The notes beneath the pieces are model-generated. The model had not been told where the DNA came from, searched no databases, and saw only the letters and a program-made list of their open reading frames with translations. Both the position numbers and the translations under genes were made by a program. This document shows, one piece after another, positions 1-7,222 of a stretch of 14,184 bases of DNA (its first letter is position 1; the number at the start of each line of letters is the position of its first letter). Where the stretch lies: NCBI GenBank assembly GCA_016789035.1, contig JAEUSC010000085.1:1-14184 (forward strand), written 5' to 3'. This DNA comes from Candidatus Omnitrophota bacterium (GTDB lineage: Bacteria > Omnitrophota > Gorgyraeia > Zapsychrales > Fredricksoniimonadaceae).

Positions 1-943
1 TTTCCTGCGAAAACCGCTCTTGTAGTTGTATTTGACTCTCCAAATCTGCGAGTTTCTTGTCCAACAAATTTCCGCTTTGATCAGGGAATGGCAGCCCCTC
101 TTGGGTTTTATTATTTGAAAAAGCCAAATTCTTCTGCAATAGCTCATTTTGTTTTTGAGACTCTTCGAGCTGCTTAGTCAATTGCTGAATTTTTTGGTTA
201 AGATCCACAACTTCTGAGGACTGCTGATTCCCAAAACTGCTCTCTTTAGACCCTGTTTCATTCGAACGCTTTTGTAGCTGGGCAATTCGATCCTTTGCCT
301 TTCTGAGCTCCACTGTACTTACATAAAGATCTTCCGTTAACTGAGCATTCTTTTGATTCAACCTGTCAAGAGCTGCGCTTTTCTGATCCTTTTCGCCACT
401 GACCACCTCTAATTGCTTTGATAAATTTTCCATTTTTGATCGTGATTGTTCCTCAGAAGCCTGGCTCTTATTTAAGGACAACTGATCTGAGTGTTCCATT
501 TTGGATTGAGAGATCTTCAGTTCACTGGTTAACCGCGCATACTCACTCTTATATTTTCTCACTTGCTTTATAAGTATTTGCTTCTGATCAGCCAGCTTTT
601 CGATCGACTTAGATTTGGAATCGAGATTATCTGTTAAAGATTTGACCTTACTTCTCAATGCCGACGCTTCATCAATTAGCTTCTTGTGTTCATTTTCAAA
701 CTGCTTATCCAAAATTTTCTTAGCCTCTGCATCGAAATCGCCGGAAAGCAAATTAAACACTTGCTGTTCGAGATTTGCTACTTTTGCGTTAAGCTCCTGA
801 ATAGTTTTCTTACTGTTTTCAAGAGACGATGCCGGCTCGACTGCTTCCTCTTTCTGAGATACAGCTTCTTGAGCAAGGACGTGTCCGCAAATGAGCAAAA
901 CATACAGGAACAATAGAGTATTAAATTGTCTTATTTTAGCCAT
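1..943 (-). CDS. Exported coiled-coil protein, function unknown (3' end outside window)
   Basis: Reading the minus strand from the ATG at 943 gives an uninterrupted frame to the window edge: 314 complete codons and no stop, so the C-terminus is missing. Residues 1-24 look like a Sec signal peptide: a short basic start (MAKIRQ), a hydrophobic stretch around residues 9-19, and a V-L-A site giving likely cleavage after Ala24. The rest is rich in Lys, Glu, Gln, Ser and Leu with heptad-like spacing, so a long periplasmic or surface coiled coil is predicted. A less charged, Pro/Gly-containing break lies near residues 280-295. I do not recognise the family. There is no clear Shine-Dalgarno before the ATG and no better in-frame start close upstream. 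It is divergent from nuoJ across 624 bases, so a link to complex I is not implied. The frame is certain; the function is not known. Confidence 0.8.
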   Translation of the reverse strand, partial: MAKIRQFNTLLFLYVLLICGHVLAQEAVSQKEEAVEPASSLENSKKTIQELNAKVANLEQQVFNLLSGDFDAEAKKILDKQFENEHKKLIDEASALRSKVKSLTDNLDSKSKSIEKLADQKQILIKQVRKYKSEYARLTSELKISQSKMEHSDQLSLNKSQASEEQSRSKMENLSKQLEVVSGEKDQKSAALDRLNQKNAQLTEDLYVSTVELRKAKDRIAQLQKRSNETGSKESSFGNQQSSEVVDLNQKIQQLTKQLEESQKQNELLQKNLAFSNNKTQEGLPFPDQSGNLLDKKLADLESQIQLQERFSQE

Positions 944-1418
944 AAGGTACTGTCTTTTTGTTGGTCTTTGGTTAAAAACAATTTGGATGGAACCCCTTTC
1001 CCAGGACACGTTTGTCACCACTATTCCCATCTATAGCCTCTAAACGGCGCTATCGATATTCAACAGGCTATTTTCACCGGGATGTTTTAGCGTAGCTGTA
1101 AAATCTGCTCTTACAAAATAGTTGCTCATTTCATTCACATATTTTTAACGAAGTAAATTATATATGTAAACCATGGCGATCCAAGTTCAAATTCGAATAT
1201 TTTTACTCTTTCAATTATAGACAAAACGAATCGTCTGCTAACCCAGAATTTCCTCACAACGTTAAGGGAGCTTCCTTAGTTATGCGCCAACGTACAAGCC
1301 GTTAATTTATTTGCGGATCATTTCCATGCGTTCTAAATTGCACTTATCCATCGTCGATAATTGCATTCTTCAAATTTTCTGAGAACCTCACCATCTTTAA
1401 CCACGAATGCTCCCGCCC

Positions 1419-1442
1419 GGTGTATTTTGAAAAAAATACGCC
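1419..1442 (+). other. 10-bp hairpin with GAAA tetraloop
   Basis: GGTGTATTTT at 1419-1428 pairs with AAAATACGCC at 1433-1442, with one G-T wobble if read as plus-strand RNA, leaving the four-base loop GAAA. GAAA is a stable GNRA-type loop. It sits about 50 bases upstream of the nuoJ -35 box. There is no U-run after it on the plus strand and a G-rich tract follows on the minus strand, so it does not look like a normal intrinsic terminator. It could be part of an untranslated leader or small RNA, or an operator read as DNA. Confidence 0.45.
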
Positions 1443-1491
1443 TCGATTTAATGAAGCTGAGAAATTCAAATAAAATAAAAGAACAATATTC

Positions 1492-1521
1492 TTGACTTTA
1501 CAATTCCTATTTATATATTAT
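1492..1521 (+). promoter_or_regulatory. Putative sigma70-type promoter of nuoJKLMN
   Basis: TTGACT at 1492-1497 is a near-consensus -35 box. It is followed by TATATT at 1514-1519 (16-base spacer) or TATTAT at 1516-1521 (18-base spacer) as -10 candidates. An A/T-rich tract just upstream (about 1468-1490) could act as an UP element. Transcription would start near 1526-1530, giving a leader of about 40 bases before nuoJ. This is pattern matching only. Confidence 0.55.
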
Positions 1522-1567
1522 CTATATAAATTTTTATCTATATTGATCCCCAACATCACATAACATT

Positions 1568-2068
1568 ATGTCATTATTATTTTTTTACTTTTTTGCCACC
1601 ATGCTGGTTTTGTCTGGTCTTGTCGTGATTCTCGCACAAAATCCGCTTTACAACGTTTTATCTTTGGTCGTCGCCACATTTTGTTTATCAAACCTGTTTC
1701 TACTTTTGGAAGCCTATTTCGTCGGAATCATCCTGCTATTAGTTTATGCAGGGGCGGTTCTGATCTTTTTTCTATTCGTTGTCATGTGTCTTAATCTCAA
1801 CAATCCCTCAGCTTTTCAAAATCAAAACCGATTTAAAATTTCGGGCTGGCTTCTAGGTTCATGCTTTTTAGCCAGCTTCTTTTTAACAACCAAAAGTTAT
1901 TTACTGACAAGAAGTTTGGAACCCTCTTCCATCAGAGGGACTATCGAGGCCATTGGAAAAATATTATTTACTGAATATGTGTTACCTTTCGAATTGACAT
2001 CATTTTTGCTACTTGTTGCAACGTTTGGAATTGTTTCACTGGCCCAAGGGTCATTAAAATCTCGTTAA
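1568..2068 (+). CDS. nuoJ: NADH-quinone oxidoreductase subunit J (complex I membrane arm)
   Basis: NuoJ is a small membrane-arm subunit whose third helix, next to NuoH/A/K, takes part in coupling quinone reduction to proton movement. This 166-residue protein has the usual length and about five hydrophobic segments. It carries the hallmark TM3 sequence VYAGAV at residues 59-64, followed by a hydrophobic run ending FFLFVVMCLNL. The C-terminal block (FTEYVLPFELTSFLLLVA) is also typical. An in-frame TGA lies shortly upstream, so ATG 1568 is the only standard start; it has no visible Shine-Dalgarno. It is the first gene of the plus-strand nuoJKLMN block, separated from its usual neighbour nuoI, which lies on the other strand about 7 kb away. 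Confidence 0.95.
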   Translation: MSLLFFYFFATMLVLSGLVVILAQNPLYNVLSLVVATFCLSNLFLLLEAYFVGIILLLVYAGAVLIFFLFVVMCLNLNNPSAFQNQNRFKISGWLLGSCFLASFFLTTKSYLLTRSLEPSSIRGTIEAIGKILFTEYVLPFELTSFLLLVATFGIVSLAQGSLKSR

Positions 2069-2087
2069 TATAGCTTTTAGGAATCAT

Positions 2088-2390
2088 ATGATTGGTTTAG
2101 GACATTATCTAATTTTAAGCGGCATATTGTTTGCTATTGGTATTATTGGAGTTACAACAAGTCGCAGCGTATTGCGAATATTATTATCTCTGGAGCTCTT
2201 ATTAGCCGCCTCAAATTTATCCTTTGTCACTTTTTCCAAATTTAATGGCGATTATGCCGGTCAGCTCATTGTATTTTTTGTTATTCTTGTAGCTGCTGCT
2301 GAAGTCGCTATCGGTCTGGCCATTGTTGTTCTAATGTACCGGCACGTGTCAAGTATTCAAGCCGACGATTTAAAGGATCTCAAATGGTAA
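2088..2390 (+). CDS. nuoK: NADH-quinone oxidoreductase subunit K (complex I membrane arm)
   Basis: NuoK is the small three-helix subunit homologous to MrpC that links the NuoH/J/A region to the antiporter-like subunits. The 100-residue length matches the family. The two membrane glutamates needed for proton transfer are present at Glu36 (LSLELLLAASNL) and Glu72 (AAAEVAIGLAIVV), the same positions as in the E. coli protein. The C-terminal tail is slightly longer and charged (QADDLKDLK). A good AGGAA Shine-Dalgarno lies at 2079-2083, four bases before the ATG. The gene starts 19 bases after nuoJ and its last codons overlap the start of nuoL by seven bases, which suggests translational coupling. 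Confidence 0.97.
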   Translation: MIGLGHYLILSGILFAIGIIGVTTSRSVLRILLSLELLLAASNLSFVTFSKFNGDYAGQLIVFFVILVAAAEVAIGLAIVVLMYRHVSSIQADDLKDLKW

Positions 2391-4231
2391 GCTCTCAATT
2401 GGCCTGGACAGCTCTTTTTTCTCCACTGGGTGCCTGCATTATCATCACGCTTTTCTTTCTACGTTCTAAACTCCTTAGCTCTCTGACCGCTATTGGCGGT
2501 ATTTTGATTTCGTTCGTCTGCTGTCTCTTGATGTTTATCCAAATTTATAATGTTCACCCTCCGCTTGAATTTCAACATTCCATTTCTTGGATACGTTTTG
2601 ACGGACTGACGATTGATCTGGGAGTTCTTGTCAATCCTTTAGCCATCATGATGTTGTTGATTGTCACCGGCGTGGGAAGCGCGATCTTTATTTATTCCCG
2701 TGGCTATATGAAAGACGATCCCAGTATGCCACGATTTTTTGCCTATCTCAGCCTTTTTGCGTTCTCAATGATTGGGATTGTCTTGTCCAATAACTTTATT
2801 CAACTGTTTATGTTTTGGGAACTTGTCGGTCTCAGTTCTTACCTGCTGATTGGATTTTGGTATGAAAAGCCTTCAGCCGCCGATGCTGGGGTCAAGGCCT
2901 TCATTGTTAACCGTGTCGCGGATTTTGGTTTCTTATGTGGAATTTTATTCCTCTGGAGCCTTTCCGGCGCGACCGGTTTAAGAAGTTTTAACTTTACCGA
3001 TTTAGCCAGTACCATCTCCACCATCGACCCTAATATGTTAAACATTGCCGGACTTTTAATTTTTTGCGGTGTCGTTGGAAAGTCAGCCCAAGTTCCTCTC
3101 CACGTCTGGCTTGCCGATGCAATGGAGGGACCAACTCCCGTAAGCGCACTCATTCATGCTGCAACCATGGTGGCCGCGGGAATTTACTTACTGGCCCGAA
3201 CGTTCTTTTTGTTCGAGCCATTGACAGGCGCGCTAACCGTTATCGCTTACGTAGGCGCAGGAACCGCTTTAATTGCAGCCACATTAGCTGTTGTTGAAAA
3301 CGATATCAAACGCATTTTAGCCTACTCTACACTCAGCCAACTCGGACTGATGGTCATGGCCGTGGGCTTAAGCGGTCCTATGCAAGGAATGTTTCATTTG
3401 ACCACTCACGCCTTCTTCAAGGCCCTCCTCTTTTTGGGTGCAGGCAGCGTTATTTATGCGCTTCATCACGAACAGAATATTTGGAAAATGCAGGGCCTCC
3501 TTAAACAAATGCCAATAACCGGATGGACGTTTGTCTTGGGAACTCTTGCGCTATGCGGAATCTTCCCATTAAGTGGATTTTTCAGCAAAGATGAAATCCT
3601 TGCCTTGGCATTTGAACATAATGGGCTTCTGTATGTGGTCGCTTCTCTCACAAGTTTGTTGACTTCCTTCTATATGGGCCGGTTGCTTTGGGTTGCTTTT
3701 TGGGGACAACCCAACGCTCATGATAAACATCCCGCCCATGAATCCCCAGCCGTGATGACTCTTCCGTTAATTTTCCTGGCCATTCTCACAGTGACAGGCG
3801 GATTTTTAGGAATTCCTCATTTTCTCTACCCCGAACATGAACATATTAAACTGAATATACGCGTAGCTATGATTTCTTCGATTGTGGCTGTCCTTGGACT
3901 GGCTATCTCATACGCTCTTTATGGCAAACGCCCTAAGCAAGACCCGTTGACCACAAAGCTCGGATTCTTTTATACCGTCCTTAAAAACAAATATTACTTT
4001 GATGAAATTTACGGTTGGTATGTCAATACGGTTCAGCAAAATTTCGCCAAAATGATGGCATGGATGGAAGAGATTTTCATTGTACGATTCGGTGTTCATG
4101 GATTAACAGGAATTGCTAAAACCAGTGGTGATACATTACGCCGGCTACAGACAGGAATCGTTCAGTTTTATGCGTTGACTTTTGTCCTTGGAACAATTGT
4201 TATCTTCTTTTTTATGGTAAATAAACTATGA
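2384..4231 (+). CDS. nuoL: NADH-quinone oxidoreductase subunit L (distal antiporter-like pump)
   Basis: NuoL is the distal proton-pumping, Mrp-antiporter-like subunit, with a long lateral amphipathic helix along the membrane arm. At 615 residues it has the usual length. The key charged residues are intact: Glu146 in TM5 (FMFWELVGL), Lys233 in TM7 (VGKSAQVPLHVWLADAMEGPT), His342 and Lys346 in TM8 (THAFFKALLF), and Lys402 in TM12 (GFFSKDE). A histidine-rich cytoplasmic or periplasmic loop (residues about 445-455) and a hydrophobic C-terminal anchor follow. The ATG overlaps the end of nuoK (ATGGTAA), with AGGAT a few bases upstream. Its own stop overlaps the nuoM start as ATGA. The length gives no sign of the extended NuoL found in complexes with two NuoM copies. 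Confidence 0.97.
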   Translation: MVSSQLAWTALFSPLGACIIITLFFLRSKLLSSLTAIGGILISFVCCLLMFIQIYNVHPPLEFQHSISWIRFDGLTIDLGVLVNPLAIMMLLIVTGVGSAIFIYSRGYMKDDPSMPRFFAYLSLFAFSMIGIVLSNNFIQLFMFWELVGLSSYLLIGFWYEKPSAADAGVKAFIVNRVADFGFLCGILFLWSLSGATGLRSFNFTDLASTISTIDPNMLNIAGLLIFCGVVGKSAQVPLHVWLADAMEGPTPVSALIHAATMVAAGIYLLARTFFLFEPLTGALTVIAYVGAGTALIAATLAVVENDIKRILAYSTLSQLGLMVMAVGLSGPMQGMFHLTTHAFFKALLFLGAGSVIYALHHEQNIWKMQGLLKQMPITGWTFVLGTLALCGIFPLSGFFSKDEILALAFEHNGLLYVVASLTSLLTSFYMGRLLWVAFWGQPNAHDKHPAHESPAVMTLPLIFLAILTVTGGFLGIPHFLYPEHEHIKLNIRVAMISSIVAVLGLAISYALYGKRPKQDPLTTKLGFFYTVLKNKYYFDEIYGWYVNTVQQNFAKMMAWMEEIFIVRFGVHGLTGIAKTSGDTLRRLQTGIVQFYALTFVLGTIVIFFFMVNKL

Positions 4232-5724
4232 CATCAACTCCTCTTCTTTCTTGGATTCTTTTAATGCCTGCCGTGGCATTGATTGCGATCACTCTGGTAT
4301 CTAAAGAAAAATCCAATTTGATACGTCAAATTGCTAATACTGGAATTTTTCTTTCCTTGCTTTTATCCGGATATGTTTTTGTGAACTATAACCACGTCCA
4401 GGGAGGATTCCAGTTTGTGGAACAAATCCCTTGGGTCATTCCCTTTGGTATTTCCTATCATTTGGGGATTGATGGTATAAACTCCGTACTGGTCCTCCTG
4501 TTGGGAATTAGCTCCTTTGCCGCCACACTTGTTTCCAAAAATATCAAGGATCGTGTCAAAGAGTACTATATTCTTCTTTTATTAATCGTCTTGGGAACGT
4601 ACGGGGCTTTCCTTTCGGTAGATATTTTCTTCTTTTATTTCTTTCACGAAATTGCTGCTGTGCCTACATTTTTGATGATGTCTCTGTGGGGTTCTGGTCG
4701 TAAAGACTACGGCGCCATGAAGTTAATGCTTTATTTGACAGCCGGAGCATCAATTGCTCTGGTTGGACTGATTGCTCTTTATTGCCATGTTGGTCTCAAC
4801 TCATTTAACTTGATTGAAATTCAGCAGTATTTAGCCACCAATCCATTACCGGTCCACGTCCAATATTGGATTTTCCCGCTCATTGTTCTGGGCTTTGGCA
4901 TCACATTGACCCTTTGGCCATTCTATACCTGGGCTCCGGTTGGTTATGCCACGGCTCCGACAGCTGTCAGCATGCTCCATGCCGGTGTTCTTAAAAAATT
5001 AGGGGCCTATGCCATTCTTCGTTTTGCTATTCTTTTAATGCCTCAAGCTGCTGCAGTTTGGATGCCAGTTGTGGCCATACTCGCTATCTTGAATATTCTA
5101 TATTGTGGATTGATCGCCCTCGTTCAGCGCGATATCAAATATCTTTTGGGTTACTCTAGCTGTAGCCATATGGGCTATGTTTTACTTGGTTTGGCCTGCA
5201 TCAATGTCATTGGATTAAATGGGGTTGTAGCTCTAATGTTTGCTCATGGCATCCTTGCCTCTCTAGGTTTTGCCTTAATCGGCTTTGTCTCTGACCAGAC
5301 GCAGACGCGTAACTTAGATGAACTCGGTGGCATTGCCAAACGGATGCCGTTTATTGCCACATGTTTTTCCATGATGGCCCTGGCCTCCGCTGGTGTTCCT
5401 GGTTTCGCAAACTTTGTCGGCGAAATTATGGTCTTAATTGGTTCTTGGGACGCTTACCGCTGGCAAACCGTACTGGCCGTTCTCGGAATTGTCTTAGGTG
5501 CGGTTTATATGCTCAAGACTATCCGTCTTGGATTTCAAGGACCGATGAATGCCAAGTGGGCAAAACTTTCCGATGCACAAACAATTACGGAGAAATTACC
5601 TTTTGTACTTTTGCTGGCCGCTTTGATTGCTGTAGGTTGCTGGCCTTCTTTTATCTTAAGAAATATTGATTCCGGCATTAAACCATTGTCGCAACAGATC
5701 CAAAAAAGTTTAAACCAGCCATAA
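4228..5724 (+). CDS. nuoM: NADH-quinone oxidoreductase subunit M, variant lacking the TM7 lysine
   Basis: NuoM is the middle antiporter-like proton-pumping subunit. The 498-residue length and overall hydrophobic pattern fit. Conserved features include Glu141 in TM5 (FFHEIAAVPTFLM), Lys256/Lys257 in TM8 (AGVLKKLGAY), the RDIKYLLGYSSCSHMGYVLL block near 301-320, His340 (FAHG), and Glu399 in TM12 (GFANFVGEIMV). The TM7 motif, usually like AVKVPxxPxHTWLPDAH, reads GITLTLWPFYTWAPVGY here: the lysine is Thr226, the proline Thr228, the histidine Tyr233, and PDAH has become PVGY. In E. coli that lysine (Lys234) is needed for activity. The lysine codon is replaced by ACA at 4903-4905. The frame is open and overlaps nuoL by ATGA, so it does not look like a decaying gene; a lineage-specific NuoM subtype is more likely. 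Confidence 0.95.
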   Translation: MTSTPLLSWILLMPAVALIAITLVSKEKSNLIRQIANTGIFLSLLLSGYVFVNYNHVQGGFQFVEQIPWVIPFGISYHLGIDGINSVLVLLLGISSFAATLVSKNIKDRVKEYYILLLLIVLGTYGAFLSVDIFFFYFFHEIAAVPTFLMMSLWGSGRKDYGAMKLMLYLTAGASIALVGLIALYCHVGLNSFNLIEIQQYLATNPLPVHVQYWIFPLIVLGFGITLTLWPFYTWAPVGYATAPTAVSMLHAGVLKKLGAYAILRFAILLMPQAAAVWMPVVAILAILNILYCGLIALVQRDIKYLLGYSSCSHMGYVLLGLACINVIGLNGVVALMFAHGILASLGFALIGFVSDQTQTRNLDELGGIAKRMPFIATCFSMMALASAGVPGFANFVGEIMVLIGSWDAYRWQTVLAVLGIVLGAVYMLKTIRLGFQGPMNAKWAKLSDAQTITEKLPFVLLLAALIAVGCWPSFILRNIDSGIKPLSQQIQKSLNQP

Positions 5725-5745
5725 ACTAAGAAACTAGAGAGCCTT

Positions 5746-7206
5746 ATGTTCCCTATTATTGATTGGAATATCTTATCCTTAGAAGTGTCAATCACCGCCA
5801 TTCTCGTGGGTCTGATTGTTATTGATATTGCACAACCTAAAGGCAATTCTTCACGATTAGTTCCGACCTTAAGTTTCCTAGCGCTTGGCGCCCTAATTCT
5901 ATTTTGGCTCTTTAACGGTGCTGTTTTTGGGACAACGTTTAACGGAATGTTTGTCTCTGACTCTCTTTCATGGGACTTTAAAGGCTTTTTCTTAATGGCC
6001 ATGAATTTCATTCTGACCATGACCCAACAGTACTTTAAAACTTCGGGTGACCGGTTGGATAGTTTTTATTATTTGTTGTGGCTGGCCCTTTTGGGCGCCT
6101 GTCTCTTAGCCTCTTCGGGGGATTTTCTCGTCTTATTCATTGCACTGGAAATCCTGACCATATCACTATATGTCATGACCGCTTATTTAAAAAGCGACAA
6201 ACTATCGCTTGAAGCGGGGATGAAGTATTTGATTCTCGGCGCATTATCCTCCGCATTCTTTTTATTTGGAATTAGCTTTATCTACGGCGTAACTCACTCC
6301 ACCCGTTTTGAAATCATTAAAGGTTATGTGGACTTCCATGGTATGGATCCCATGATGTTATTTGCATCCATCCTTGTGTTATCAGCGATTGGATTTAAAA
6401 TCGCCAGCGTTCCGTTTCAGCAGTGGGTACCGGATGTTTATCAGGGCGCTCCTACGCCTGTTACCGCTCTTCTTTCGGTGGTGTCAAAGGCAGCCGGATT
6501 TATTATGTTAATCCGATTATTCTTTGGGGTATTCAATGCCTGGCATATTCAATGGGAGACCGTTTTAGCTGTTCTTTCTGCGATTACCATGTGCTATGGC
6601 AATCTGGGAGCCATGTTTCAGACAAATATCAAACGCTTGTTAGGATATTCCAGTATCGGCCATGCCGGGTATTTACTGATGGGTGCTGCGGCCGGCTCAA
6701 CTTTAGGGGCGTCCGCAATCAACTTCTATTTGCTGGGATATCTTTTTACAAATCTCGCTGCATTCTTGGTAATTGTTCTTTTTTATAATGCGGCCAAAAG
6801 TGATGACATTTCTGACTATGCCGGACTTGCAAAACGCTCCGGATCTTTGGCTATCGCGCTTCTTTTGGCATTAGTTTCATTGGCTGGAATTCCACCTCTG
6901 GCAGGATTCTTTGGAAAATTCACGTTATTAATGGCTGCGGTTAAAAGCAATCTCATTTGGCTGGCTTTAATTGCTGCGGTCAATATCGTTATATCCACCT
7001 ACTATTATTTGCGTGTGGTCAAAACAATTTATGTGGACCAGCCACGCGTCACAACGCCCATCGCTGTGTCTTTCCCCGTCCAATTGGTCATTGGATTTGC
7101 CATTACCGGAATTGTGGTCATTGGCATTTGCCAGGGACCATTTCTGGAAATCGCCATGAGATCCGTTAATAACATGGCTTTTCTCGCCACCTACGTATCT
7201 CAATAA
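5746..7206 (+). CDS. nuoN: NADH-quinone oxidoreductase subunit N (antiporter-like pump)
   Basis: NuoN is the antiporter-like subunit nearest to NuoK and the quinone module. The 486 residues match the family. Key residues are present: Glu135 in TM5 (LFIALEILTISLYV), Lys218 in TM7 (AIGFKIASVPFQQWVPDVYQ), Lys248 in TM8 (VVSKAAGF), the NIKRLLGYSSIGHAGY block near 294-309, and Lys391 in TM12 (LAGFFGKF). Unlike NuoM next door, the full TM7 motif with its lysine is intact. It starts 21 bases after nuoM behind a GAGAG sequence and is the last gene of the plus-strand block. It ends 16 bases from the convergent antiporter gene, and I see no hairpin terminator in that gap. Confidence 0.97.
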   Translation: MFPIIDWNILSLEVSITAILVGLIVIDIAQPKGNSSRLVPTLSFLALGALILFWLFNGAVFGTTFNGMFVSDSLSWDFKGFFLMAMNFILTMTQQYFKTSGDRLDSFYYLLWLALLGACLLASSGDFLVLFIALEILTISLYVMTAYLKSDKLSLEAGMKYLILGALSSAFFLFGISFIYGVTHSTRFEIIKGYVDFHGMDPMMLFASILVLSAIGFKIASVPFQQWVPDVYQGAPTPVTALLSVVSKAAGFIMLIRLFFGVFNAWHIQWETVLAVLSAITMCYGNLGAMFQTNIKRLLGYSSIGHAGYLLMGAAAGSTLGASAINFYLLGYLFTNLAAFLVIVLFYNAAKSDDISDYAGLAKRSGSLAIALLLALVSLAGIPPLAGFFGKFTLLMAAVKSNLIWLALIAAVNIVISTYYYLRVVKTIYVDQPRVTTPIAVSFPVQLVIGFAITGIVVIGICQGPFLEIAMRSVNNMAFLATYVSQ

Positions 7207-7222
7207 ATATTTGAATTGATTA

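Larger units (their letters stand above)
944..1567. other. Divergent intergenic region, 624 bases
   Basis: No convincing gene lies between the coiled-coil gene (minus) and nuoJ (plus). The right-hand 100 bases are strongly AT-rich and hold the nuoJ promoter. A perfect hairpin lies at 1419-1442. An 8-base palindrome, ATTCGAAT, lies at 1191-1198 with no assigned role. I could not pick a confident promoter for the minus-strand gene. A small RNA or short leader peptide cannot be excluded from sequence alone. Confidence 0.6.

Noticed and set aside
615..916. Two short plus-strand frames (61 and 76 codons)
   Set aside because: They lie inside the minus-strand coiled-coil gene, which has a signal peptide and a 314-codon open frame; the plus-strand products show no family features.
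1419..1442. Hairpin read as an intrinsic terminator
   Set aside because: No T-run follows on either strand, and it is more than 400 bases from any gene end.
2384..5724. A two-NuoM (2M type) complex I with higher pumping stoichiometry
   Set aside because: Only one nuoM is present between nuoL and nuoN, and NuoL has normal length without the extended lateral helix expected for that type.
4228..5724. nuoM as a decaying pseudogene because of its altered TM7 motif
   Set aside because: The frame is full length, overlaps nuoL in the usual way, and keeps the other key residues, so selection seems to be acting on it.
5535..6020. 161-codon minus-strand frame across the nuoM/nuoN boundary
   Set aside because: It is antisense to two clearly conserved membrane proteins, is basic and low in recognisable structure, and has no ribosome site of note.
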